This document shows, piece after piece, positions 48,216 to 58,280 of a stretch of DNA of 64,000 bases. The stretch comes from Magnolia sinica (Eukaryota > Streptophyta > Magnoliopsida > Magnoliales > Magnoliaceae): assembly GCF_029962835.1 (NCBI RefSeq), contig NC_080591.1:44213501-44277500 (forward strand), written 5' to 3'. Under the pieces are notes generated by a model. It ran no database searches. It saw only the letters and a program-made list of their open reading frames with translations, and had not been told where the DNA came from. Position numbers and translations under genes: made by a program. Every line of letters begins with the position of its first letter. The first letter of the stretch is position 1.

Positions 48216-48405
48216 AAGCTAAGTATATAATGCAGAATAATTAACTAAGAAATGCACATATTAAGCTAAGTATACACATTACAATGCACAATAATTAACT
48301 AAGCAATGCACATATTAAGCTTAGTATACACATTACAATGCACAATAATTAACTACGCAATGCACATATTAAGCTAAGTATACAAATTACAATGCACAAT
48401 AAGAC
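48216..48405. repeat. Short tandem repeat, about 61-bp unit, three copies
   Basis: Units of AAGCTAAGTATACACATTAC then AATGCACAATAATTAACTA and GCAATGCACATATT, following the 400-bp duplication. Confidence 0.85.
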
Positions 48406-49707
48406 AATAAACATAAGATAAATGGATAGATTTAAGCTAATTCAAAAGCACAAATAATGGACAGATTCAACAAATCAGTGTGTGTGAATCCAAGGGAAGA
48501 TTTGGCCACATTTATCCTTTTGATTAATGGACAGTTTTGAGCTGATTTGGACGCCCATCTAAGGGTCCAAATTGGACAGTTTTGGTCATCCATCCAGCAA
48601 TCCAATTATGGATAGATTTGATGTCCATCCCACATTTCAAGATGGACAAATTTATAGGCTGACCGATGGTCCAACTAATAGATGTGAAGCATGTCTTTTT
48701 GCCAAATTTCATAATACAACTAATAGATGTGATGTGTTTTCAGCCGGCAGAGCTTTTCGTATTCCCTTCACAACTTCAGGATTTTACATGCATCCAAAGG
48801 ACCCCTAAACGATCCCTAATGAAATTCAAGTGGTATAGATAATACACAAAGGTCAAAATGCACTGCATAAAGCTGGGAGATGTGGATCAGGCCTCCACTC
48901 TCAGCTGGAATTTCCAGCCAGCCTGATTCTTGGGGACAGGCGCTGACATTTGGAGGCCTACCTAATGGATGGCAAGGATTTTGCATCCACGTTGGCATAT
49001 GGAGATTTTTACATGTCTGGGCTATTCACGTGATTACTAATGGTCCTTGAAGAACACCGTGACGGATCTTCACGGCCCCAAATACCATGATCAAAAGATC
49101 TAAGCCCTCCAAATACAAGAACACAAAAATGAACTTGTATCAGATGGCCTCAATCATCAATCTACGTTGATTATAGGATCATCTATGATCCATGGACCAT
49201 GCTGGACTTCTAACAAGTGGTCCAACAACAAATGAACTTGCATGGAAATAATCGTTGCCAAGCAAATCAGAAAAGCTTTGCATCAAATGAGCAAAATTCA
49301 CAATATTGGATGGCCAGAATTTTGCAATCATCAATTCTAAGCATATGGCTGTCTATGTGATGGCCCATCAGATCAGCAGCACTACAAATACAATTCAGCA
49401 CTACAACTCCAGTATAATAAGGAAACATCCAGTATAACAGGCTGGCCTGGCCGACGAGCCACGACCGCACACTCGCACAACACGCCATGGTTGGCCTGGC
49501 CAGCAGTCTATTCCGTCCATTCATTGAGCTCTTAAAATAAAATAAAAAATTAAAATGGAGTGGGTGAGTTGGTCCTACCTGATCGGGATTGGGTGTGGTG
49601 TGCCGGGCTACGGAGTGAAGATTGAAGACTCTGAAATCTGAAGATCGGGATCGAGATCTTTGGGTAGAGATTGAGATCGGGACAATTTGGGGATTCCGGA
49701 TCCGACG

Positions 49708-49875
49708 CGGTGAACGTTCTTCGGGTGTGGGTACGAATTGCGTGGGGTAAAAATAGGCCGAGTATTAGGGTTTCGAGATCTTCGGGTGTGGGTAGGGTAG
49801 AGAATGGAGGATTTGGGGATTAGGGTTCGGCACGGCGGCGAGAATTCTTCGGGTGTGGGTAGGGTAAAAAAACAG
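49708..49875. repeat. TCTTCGGGTGTGGGTA repeat, three copies
   Basis: TTCTTCGGGTGTGGGTA occurs near 49719, 49781 and 49848, separated by about 65 bp of GGGATT/TTAGGGTTTCG-rich sequence. It sits near the hAT right end, upstream of the transposase, so could be promoter sequence. An AT microsatellite follows at 49905-49936. Confidence 0.75.
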
Positions 49876-49901
49876 GTCGGGTAAAAGTAAAAAACTAAAA
49901 A

Positions 49902-49937
<36 letters not shown>

Positions 49938-50133
49938 CCTAATAAATCCAGTCCGGATTTGATTGGTCTGAATCGGATTCCGGATCGAGTCGGTTCGGAA
50001 CAGGGCCTATCCGGACTCGACCTGAAAATATTTCAGATCTAGGTGGGGCTACCCGATCCTGCCTGATCTAGACCGTCGGTTCTGTTCGAATTGGGTCGGA
50101 TCCACCGGATCGGGTCTGAAATGCCCAGCACTA

Positions 50134-50842
50134 TCGATGGGTGGGGTGGTTTTTTATGTACCATTAATGAGGTGGATAGTGAGGTCTTTTGCATTGGCTT
50201 GGTCTTGTGCGCGATAGGCACCAACCAGTGTCGAAAGTGTACTAGACCCTGGTGATGATCCAATTATGAACTATTCTTATATGTGGACTAGTAGAGGATT
50301 GACATGTTGCATTGCATCATTAGCATATGATATTTAGCCATGTAGGCCCTTGCATCTCATAGTCTATGTATGACTGATAGTATTTTGGACTTGCCAGTTT
50401 AACCCTCCATCATTTCTGCTTACTCTAATATTTGTATACTTAGCACATGCATCACACACACACACACATACCCACTCTCTAAATTTTGTAGTAAGCTTAT
50501 GCACGCTCTTTATGTGCAGGTTATGCTACACTGCAGTAGCATTGAGGCATGAGCATGTGCCTAATCTTTTGGAGTTTTGTTATATCATGTATTTCTCTTT
50601 CAACACTGTACTCGAAGTTTATATTAGTGGACATATGGTGATTATAATTCATGACTTGGGTACACTTGTGGTTATGCTCCTTTATTAAAAAATTCACCCT
50701 GAAATCCTCTGTGTAGGATCCCAGAATTGGAACCTGGCGTATAGGAGCTGGGAGCCGAGAATGGGCTATTATGGAGGCTATCAACATCGGATTTGGTGGC
50801 TGAAAATTTTGTGAGCCCACTTCCCTAGTTTAGGGTGTGACA
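50134..50842 (+). repeat. Diverged gypsy LTR C, right part
   Basis: Continues from 41787 and ends TTTAGGGTGTGACA. The last 130 bp match the reverse complement of 34926-35060 in element A (GAGAATGGGCTATTATGGAG, GGCTATCAACATCGGATTTG), so it is the same LTR family in opposite orientation. No gene. Confidence 0.75.
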
Positions 50843-50847
50843 TTTTT

Positions 50848-51298
50848 GACATGCCTATCCCAAGCCATAGCATGTTTGAGATCATTTTATAAAAGACTTA
50901 ATTATTAGGGACATTCGAGATGAAAGATCTGGGGGCTGAAAAGAGGATTCTTGACATTGATAACACAACGATAGGGAGAGGAACAGGTTACAGTTGTCTC
51001 AGGTAGAATTCCTTGAGATGATGTTGGTCAAGTTTGAGATGAACAAGGCTAAACCGGTTAGCACACCCCATGTTACTCACTTTCGGCTTTCTTCAAAGCA
51101 ATGTTCCACTATAGATAAAGAAAAACAATTTGTCTCATTTGTCATACTCAAGCGCGGTTGGTAGTTTGATGTATGCCATAGTCTTTATGAGACTGGATAT
51201 TTCACATGTAGTCAGTGTTGTGAGCAACATTGGGAGGTAGTGAAATGGCCACTTCGATATATACAAGGTACGATTGAGTATGTCTTGACATTTGAAAA
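50848..51298 (+). pseudogene. pol: Ty1/copia reverse transcriptase / RNase H fragment
   Basis: Translated pieces, with frameshifts, are FEMKDLGAEKRILDID, VEFLEMMLVKFEMNKAKPVS, TPHVTHFRLSSKQCSTIDKE, AVGSLMYAIVFMRLDISH and WPLRYIQGTIEYVLTF. These follow the order of the copia RT C-terminus and connection to RNase H (EMKDLG, KPVSTPL, AVGSLMYAMVCTRPDI, WILRYLRGT). The catalytic YVDD would lie just upstream but is lost at the junction with LTR C. The fragment stops at the start of LTR D (51306). It is a relic trapped between two gypsy LTRs. Confidence 0.8.
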
Positions 51299-51305
51299 AT
51301 TAGAG

Positions 51306-52350
51306 TGATAACGCCTAAATTTTGTATATTTATCCCTTATATTGTATCATTTTCCCATAATTTGAGTCTTAAAATGATTTAATTAGATGCATTTTCAATA
51401 TGCGGAGAAATTTTCAAGTCTAAGTTAAATCGTGCTTAAAGTGATGATTTAAAGCCTAAAAAAAATTAAGCTCAAATGCAATGAAGAATTGGAGAATTGA
51501 GACCAAAGTTGATGATTGGAAGTGCTAAGGATCAAGGTAACAAAGTAGCAGAGTGTGGAATTGAAAATTGAATGCATCAAAGAAAAATGGAAGAAAATAA
51601 GCACTTTTCGATTTCGTCGATAGGACTTCAATTACATCAACAATCCATCGATAAGATTCGATGTGATTTAGCTTCATATAATTTTTTTTTTTTAGATTTT
51701 CTAAATTTCTTATTGGACTAATTCTTCGATCCCATCGAAGAACCTTCAATCCTATCGAGTACTTAAGGAAATTTGAAAGTTAGTTGTTGGACAATTTCTA
51801 CAGATTCTTCGATCTCATCGAGTGCCCTTTGATCATATCGATAGACTTAATTGGTCTTAATTCTATCGAAAACTCCCATCGATGGAGATGGTTAGTGTGT
51901 AAGTTCACAAATTTCTCAAGTCGGTGTAAAAATGCAAGCCTCCTATCTATTTAAGGAGGTGTTTTAGACGTTCCTAAGCATCTTCTAAGGTTAGGAGAGA
52001 GAAAAGGCCTGGGTGGAGCACCGACAACGCCCTTCCACTTCAATTTCCTTTAAGGTTCTAGTAGTTTTCTAATTTTCTTTTCTTTAAGAGTTAGCTATAT
52101 TTAACTAATCTCCTAGCTAAGGCTACGGGGTGAAGCTTGTAGTTAATTATGATGTTTTAGTTCATTTGATTCATAATTTGGATTGATTGATGAATATTTA
52201 ATTATTTTGATTTGGATTTTACTTTAAAGCCTTTAAGTTGTTTATTTTTGAATCCGTTGTGAACTCTGGTTACAATGGATGCTTTGATTTAGCAATTGGT
52301 TAACTTGATTAGAGAATGAATTAATGTATAAAATTCCTCGATCTATTGTA
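51306..52350 (+). repeat. Tat/Athila-like LTR of element D, truncated
   Basis: Starts TGATAACGCCTAAATTTTGT, the same kind of start as the 3' LTR of O. It holds TTCGATC-CATCGA motifs (51608-51890), a TATTTAAG box near 51949 and a leader that resembles O 39530-39850 (TTTAAGAGTTAGC, CTAGCTAAGGCTACGGGGTG). The end of the LTR and the primer site are missing: gag sequence begins within 30 bp of the break. Confidence 0.65.
51608..51890. repeat. Array of TTCGAT...ATCGA semi-palindromes
   Basis: TCGATTTCGTCGATAGG, TTCGATCCCATCGAAG and CTTCGATCTCATCGAGTG type motifs, seven or more copies, just upstream of the TATA-like box of LTR D. Confidence 0.75.
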
Positions 52351-52380
52351 GACATCGGGCACAAATGAGTTAGAAAACAT

Positions 52381-52603
52381 GTGGATACTCCTGAACCATC
52401 TAGAACGATGACTGATAATGAGCCAGTTTTTTGTGAGAATGTTAAGCATAATACGTCATTAGTTAGGACAACGTGTGATGAGAATGATGTACCCCATGTT
52501 CCAACGGTTCGAACTTTATGTGGTAATTTGCAACCGTTGAGAACGAGCACACCTTCTTGCATGATTTTCCCCACCAACATAGGAAATATGGATTTTAAAC
52601 TAG
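52381..52603 (+). pseudogene. gag: gag of element D, N-terminal part
   Basis: The frame reads TCDENDVPHVPTVRTLCGNL, then QPLRTSTPSCMIFPTNIGN and MDFKL, which parallels the gag start of element O (ENEVHRVPSVRTLRDYLQPV). It is cut at 52603 by the inverted-repeat element and resumes at 54747. D and O are thus two diverged members of one Tat/Athila-like family. Confidence 0.78.
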
Positions 52604-54743
52604 GGGCCTGTTTGTTAAATCTGAAGTTCGAAGTCTGAATCTGAAATCTGAATCTAAAGTCTAAATCTGAAGTTGAAAACCTAGTATTGAATTTAAAACA
52701 AGCTATTTGTTAACTAACACTTAAAATGTTTGGAACATGTTAATTTGACACATTTACCCATATGAAACAATCATGATTGAATCCCTACCATTAAAATATT
52801 CATGGATTCAATCAAAATGTTTATTTACCAACCTTTTGATAAGGTAAAAAACACCTAAATGAAGAGACCACATAAATATCATCTTAATCCAAAGCTTTTG
52901 TAACTCATAAGAAATTTTTAATAGTCATTTACCACTTTTTCTTATACTATGGCCCATCTTAGATTTGGATCTGCTTCATTTTTTGAATCATGTCTAAAAA
53001 TGAGCTTTCAATATGGATGGATAGCATGAATGTAGTCACATACATCACAGTGGGCCTCACATTCAGGGTCCCATCCACCTCGGTGGATCCAGATTGCATA
53101 CTAACGATGTTAATAGCTCCTAGCTATTGGACGGTATTGTGTGGCCCCCATCATAATGTATGTGTTTTATCCACACCGTCCATCCATTTTTCCAAATCTT
53201 TTTAGGGATTGATCCCAAAAATGAGGATGATCCAAATCTCATGTGTCTTAGAGCTTTCTTAGCCCATTAATGGTCACTCATCAATATTTCCTATGGTATG
53301 GCCCACTTGATAATTGGATTTGCTTCATTTTTTTTTATAATGCCACATAATGATTTGAAGAAATGGACGGACAAGTGGATATAAGATACATACATCAAGG
53401 TGGGCCCCATGGTTAGGGCCAAGTTCGGTGGCATGTGGCACACCATGCCATCCCCTAAACCCCAAAATCTGGGAGTGGATTAGGTGAGATCCCGGATCCA
53501 CCATCGTGGGTGGGACCCTTGGCTGTGGGGCTCACAATGATGTGTGTACCTTAAATCCACACCATCCAACCATTTTGAAAGTTCATTTTAGGACATTATC
53601 CCAAAAATGAAGCTGACATAAATTTTATGGGCACCACATGATAGGAGACAATCGTGATTTAATCCTCACCATTAAAAACTTCATGAATTTTATCAAAATG
53701 TTTATTTGCCATCCAACCTGTTGATAAGGATGCAAACACCTAGATGAAGAGACCATACAAATATCATCTTGATCCAGGAATTTTGTGGCCCACAAGATGT
53801 TTTTAAGGGTCAATCACCACTGTTTCTTGTACCATGGTCCATATGGGATTTGGAGCTGCTTCATTTTTTTGGATCATGCCCTAAAATGAGCTTTCAATAT
53901 GGATGGATGGTGTGGATATAATCACATATATCATAATGAGTCCATTGTCAGGGTCCCACCACCTCAATGGATCGGGGTCTCACCTGTTCCGCTCCCCTAA
54001 ATCCGGGTGGGATTGCGTACTACCCCCACTTGGTCTAGTTAGAGATGGATGGTCCTGTCAAAGGGCTCTACGGGGCGTACCGTGATGTATATGTTTTATC
54101 CACACCGTCCATTCATTTTTCCATGTCATTTTAGGGAAAATGATGAAAAATAAGCCAAATCTAAGGATTAAGTGGGCCATATTACAAGAAATAGAGGGAG
54201 TTGGGTGCCTATCATAAAAAATTTCTTGGGACGACATAAGCCTCTGATCAAGCTGATTTTTGTGTTTTCCCTTCATCCAGGTTTGTGTGACCTTATGAAG
54301 AGGTTAGATGGAAAATAAACTTCATAGTGGACCCTAAGAAGGTTTTAACGGTAGTCATTCCATTACCACTACTTTCTATGGTGTGGTCGACTTAAGGTTT
54401 GGATCTGCCTCATTTTTTGGGATCATGATCTAGGACGATATAGAAAAGTTGATGAGCGGTGTGGATCTAACACATAAATCATAGTGGGCTAGAGAAGTGC
54501 CACACGTTAAAAGTTGGGTTATATATTACTCAAAGGAAAAAGTGCAGGGCAATTTTAGAATTTTAAAAAAGAATACATGGAGCGTATTCTCCATTCACCA
54601 TTAAGTTAGACCTTCATTGCTGAAAAAATTCAACCAAAATTATAGAGCGCTTTCCACGTTCCGTGTTAATGAACAAAACTAAACACTGAGTGCTTTCTGG
54701 ATTCCGCATTAAATTAAAAATTTCAGCGTTACCAAACATGCCC
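52604..54743. mobile_element. 2.1-kb inverted-repeat DNA element, Harbinger-like or MITE composite
   Basis: Ends GGGCCTGTTTGTTAA and, in reverse complement on the right, GGGCATGTTTGGTAA. It is flanked by TAG on both sides (52601-52603, 54744-54746), and its removal with one TAG rejoins the gag frame of D to the matching sequence in O. A 3-bp target site suggests PIF/Harbinger, though TTA/TAA is more usual. No transposase. The interior repeats itself: 52730-53040 resembles 53640-53960, and modules with TTTTATCCACACCGTCCATC recur near 53160 and 54090. It is probably several related MITEs nested together. Confidence 0.65.
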
Positions 54744-54746
54744 TAG

Positions 54747-55262
54747 GTGTGATTCAACTAATCTCGAAGTTCCATGGACTTGATTCTGAAAGTCCATACT
54801 TACACCTCAAAGAGTTCGATGAGATCGTCACAACCCTACATTATAACAATATCTCTCAAGATGTTATTAGACTTAAATTGTTCCATTTTTCTCTAAAGGA
54901 GAGAGCGAAGTCATGACTCCAATCTCTCAGGCCTAGATTTATCGGGACATGTGCCGAGATGATTCGGGAGTTCCTTAAAAAGTTCTTCCTAGTTCATAAA
55001 AACAACACATTGAGATGGGCAATCATAAATTTCTCTCAAAAGAAGGACATAACTTTTTCTAGTGTTGGTAATAGTTCAAAGACTTACTTCTCACTTGCCC
55101 ACATCATAACTATGGGATTTGGCAAGTAATTAGCTTTTCCTATGATGGATTAAGCTCAAATATGCGCCAATTCATGGAGATGACGTGCAATGGTGAATTT
55201 ATGAGCAAAGATCTCAAAGAGGCTTGGGATTTTTTTGAGATGCTAGTTGAGAATGCCCAATT
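54747..55262 (+). pseudogene. gag: gag of element D, central part
   Basis: Continues with FHGLDSESPYLHLKEFDEIV-type sequence, LKLFHFSLKERAKS, EFLKKFFLVHKNNTLR and MTCNGEFMSKDLKEAWDFFE, in the order seen in O. Stop codons (for example TGA near 54918) and small shifts break it. At 55263 a copia LTR begins, so the remainder of gag is missing from view. Confidence 0.75.
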
Positions 55263-55493
55263 TGTAAGTGTAAAAGTTTGTCAATTACATGTGTCATGTC
55301 CAGATGAACCCCGTGGATAATCAAAGACTCAAGAAGACCTGAGGACTTGCAGAAACCAAAGTGCAAAGAAATATAAAATAGTTGTGCCATGGTACAATAC
55401 CTCAAAAACCAAATACCATTAGCCACTTTATTGACCCAAAACTTAAATTGAAGATGCCTCAAAATCCTATAGGAAAACCTTTGGAACCTATCT
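55263..55493 (+). repeat. Copia LTR I, first part
   Basis: Starts TGTAAGTGTAAAAGTTTG right after interrupted gag sequence. It is split at 55493 by solo LTR J and continues at 57482. The start resembles the TGTAAGTGCTAT of the other copia LTRs here. The exact identity is inferred. Confidence 0.5.
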
Positions 55494-55821
55494 TGTAAGT
55501 GCTATGATGTTGAGCACACATAGGTTGTCAAATTTCATAAGACACAAGTGCTTTAAAGTAGAACCTAAAGATCAGCTTAAGATCGACTTATGTTCAAGAA
55601 AAGATTGGCACAACTTCATAAAGAAATCATCATGAAATCGTTGCCCGAATTCAAGACAAAGTCTAAGACAAAGTTCAAGACCAAGTTCAAGAGAAAGTTC
55701 AAAGTCAAAGTGACTCAAATATTTGATATATCTAAGGTGGTATAAACCCTAGAAAGGCTTTAGGACTAGGTGCTTTCAAAACTATTTTATTATGGTTCTT
55801 TTCTAGTGTTTTTGCTTAGAA

Positions 55822-56150
55822 TTCAGCCAACCTAACTTCCTTGGCTAGCCCAACTTCAAGCCTGAGCAAAATAACAACTTTTGTTGAAAATTCGGCTAGC
55901 CAGAGTTTTGATTCAGCTAACCCAAGCTTAAAATTCGGCCAGCCCGAGAAAGTTCGGGTGAAATTCCAGCAACACCAACTTTTGGAATTATGGAAATTCG
56001 GCCAGCTGAGTGGCAAATTTGGCTAGCAAAATTGTGATGTTCGGCCAGCCGACTTTTGGATAATTCTTATCTCACATGATTTGAAATCCGTTGAATAGAA
56101 TTCAATGAACTCGGGCTAGTCGAAGCCTATCTTAGCCTTGCCAAAGTTCT
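55822..56150. repeat. Array of TTCGGCTAGCC / CGGCCAGCCGA semi-palindromes
   Basis: Eight or more diverged copies of (T)TCGGC(T/C)AGCC in LTR J, in the place where LTR F has CGACTAGTCG. Confidence 0.75.
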
Positions 56151-56490
56151 TACTTTTTTGCCTAAAAATTGAGTCTTTCTCTCACTTCGAATTACGCAAA
56201 ATTATTATCATAATTCTTTCGCAAGAGAGAGAGAGAAAGAGAAGCTCAAGTTATTAGTAAGCTATTTGTTGGTATTTATAATTTATTTTAATAGCTTATT
56301 CAATTCCTTTTTTCTCAGATTTTTAAGTCTTAATTTAAGAGAGTAAACTATACTCCTCTTTGAGATTTAAGAGAATTGAATTAAGTCGTATTTGGATTTT
56401 TCATTTTTAAAATCTATAGAACCCTATACTCTTTCTGTATAATTGAACATTGTGCCATCTATGTTAAAGAAAGAAGTCTCTTTACTACGT

Positions 56491-57360
56491 CTTTTACATT
56501 GGAAGATAAGTATAACTTCTGAAATTCTTTTTAGGTTTTTCTGAGATATCTTACGAAAATCTTAGTAGGGTTTTTATTGTGATAGCTCGTGAAAATCATA
56601 AGGAATTATATCAAGTTATTATGGTGACTCTGTGAAAACCTTTTTATTGTGAAAGATAAAATTACGAGGGTATTAATTTTAGGAGTGGAGTAGGTGTGGT
56701 TGTTTTAAGCACCGAACCATTATAACTCCTTGTGCTATATGGTGAATGCCTTATTATTTTTGGTGATTGGATGTAATTTATTATTTTATTTCAGTGGTAA
56801 ATGTTGTAATCCTTTTATATACTTTTGTTAGTTTGAAAGTTTGATTTTAAAGACATTCATAAAATAAGGTTGTCCTGCCTAATATTTTAGGTAAGGGTTG
56901 TCCAACGAATTATTTGGAATCAAGGACTTTTACATTTGAAGATAAGTATACCTTCTGAAATTCTTTTTAGGTTTTTCTGAGATATCTTATGAAAATCTCA
57001 ATAGGGTTTTTATTGTGATAGCTCGTGAAAATCACAAGGAACTATATTAGGTTATTAAGGTGACCCTGTGAAAACCTTTTTATTGTAAAAGATAAAATTA
57101 CAAGGGTAGTAATTTTAGGAGTGGAGTAGGTGTAGTTGTTTTAAGCACCGAACCATTATAACTGCTTGTGCCATATGGTGAATGCCTTATTATTTTTGGT
57201 GATTGGATGTAATTTATTATTTCATTTCAGTGGTAAATGTTGTAATCCTTTTATATACTCTTGTTAGTTTGAAAGTTTGATTTTAAAGACATTTATAAAA
57301 TAAGGTTGTCCTGTCTAATATTTTAGGTAAAGGTTGTCCGACGAATTATTTGAAATTAAG
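56491..57360 (+). repeat. 436-bp tandem duplication inside LTR J
   Basis: Both units start CTTTTACATT and share, in order, TTTTTAGGTTTTTCTGAGAT, AGGAGTGGAGTAGGTGT, and TTTTAGGTAA with GGTTGTCC, differing at only a few per cent of positions. The duplicated part is the leader (R-U5) side of the LTR. Confidence 0.9.
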
Positions 57361-57481
57361 GTTTCAATACTCAAGGGATTGAGATTTTGTAATCTTTACA
57401 TATTGTACATTTATTTTGATTATTTGGCATTGTCTTATTCACTCCCCTTATAGGACATCACTAGCACTCCATTTCATATCT

Positions 57482-58280
57482 TCCAAAGCCTAAAGATAGG
57501 ATGGGTGAAAGGATTGAAATTCAGGTATCTTTAGCTGCACCGAACCCACCTTCGGTCCCACCGAAATAAGCCATAACAAGACAACAAGCAAACTACCTAA
57601 TTCGATTGCAATCAAATGATAAATTCGATCTGACCAAACAAAGCTTTGGTCCCACTGGAGGTGATGTGCAGTACATCGAAAAAAGCCATAAAAAGATAAT
57701 AAGAAAACTGGCTTAATTAAGCTGAACAGAATCACATATTCGGTGCGACTAAAGGCATCTTTGGTCCCACCAAAGGTAGTTCTCGGTCCCACCGAACTTT
57801 ATGAAAACAAGACAAAAAGAAAATGATTAAATTTGGCTGTAGTCGAATTTAAATTCGGTCCAACCGAAGAACACCTTCATTATGACCAAAGGTGCCAAAA
57901 ACTGTCTAGTGGCCAAAAAATATTTTAATGCCTAATTTGGTGTGACCAAAGGCTAATTCAGTCCGACTGATAACTAGCTATTTTTTAAAAACCATTTTTA
58001 CCTATTTCAATCATTCTATAAATTCGATTCTTGGGCATCAAAACCCTTTGGTGAGAAATTGATAGAGCTTTGTGAGAGTATGATTCCCTAGAAAAAACCC
58101 CACCTCTCAAGCTCTTTACCTCATGAAGTTCATTATTCAATCCTTCTGATTAAGCACATTTACTGAGCAATCAAAGCTCAGATTGAAATATGAGCTTTAA
58201 CATTTATTAATGCCTTAACACTTATATTTAATGTAATATATTTCATGCTAAATGACATTAAATACTACTAATTAGGAATA
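57482..58280 (+). repeat. Copia LTR I, second part, with TTCGGTCCCACCGAA array
   Basis: Resumes after LTR J. 57530-57970 carries TTCGGTCCCACCGAA, TTCGGTCCAACCGAAG and related words; a TATAAATT box follows at 58017-58024. It is cut at 58280 by element F. The open frame on the minus strand (57490-57792) is repeat-derived, not a gene. Confidence 0.6.

Larger units (their letters stand above)
41788..50133 (-). mobile_element. hAT transposon, 8.3 kb, two coding units
   Basis: Ends TAGAGGTGGGCATT on the left and, in reverse complement, TAGTGCTGGGCATT on the right. CTATCGATG occurs on both flanks (41777-41785 and 50131-50139), giving an 8-bp target duplication with 1-3 bp uncertainty in the exact ends. 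Outside the ends the LTR C sequence rejoins. Within lie a transposase pseudogene (47356-45270) and a second BED zinc-finger ORF (45042-44176), both on the minus strand. The terminal 200 bp on both sides are rich in CGGATCGG-type motifs. 42000-44170 and 48406-49700 are non-coding with microsatellites. Confidence 0.78.
55494..57476 (+). mobile_element. Solo LTR J, SIRE-like copia family
   Basis: Starts TGTAAGTGCTATGATGTTG and ends CTAGCACTCCATTTCA, between perfect 5-bp duplications TATCT (55489-55493 and 57477-57481). Same family as 12706-14660 and 58281-60133. It contains TTCGGCTAGCC / GGCCAGCCGA motifs (55822-56150) in the U3 position and a tandem duplication of about 436 bp (56491-56926 and 56927-57360). 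Non-coding. Confidence 0.85.

Noticed and set aside
49267-49524. An 85-codon open frame near the right end of the hAT element
   Set aside because: No recognisable domain, no counterpart, and it lies upstream of the transposase in non-coding sequence.
55841-56026. A 61-codon open frame in LTR J
   Set aside because: It is made of the TTCGGCTAGCC motif array and has no start context or domain.
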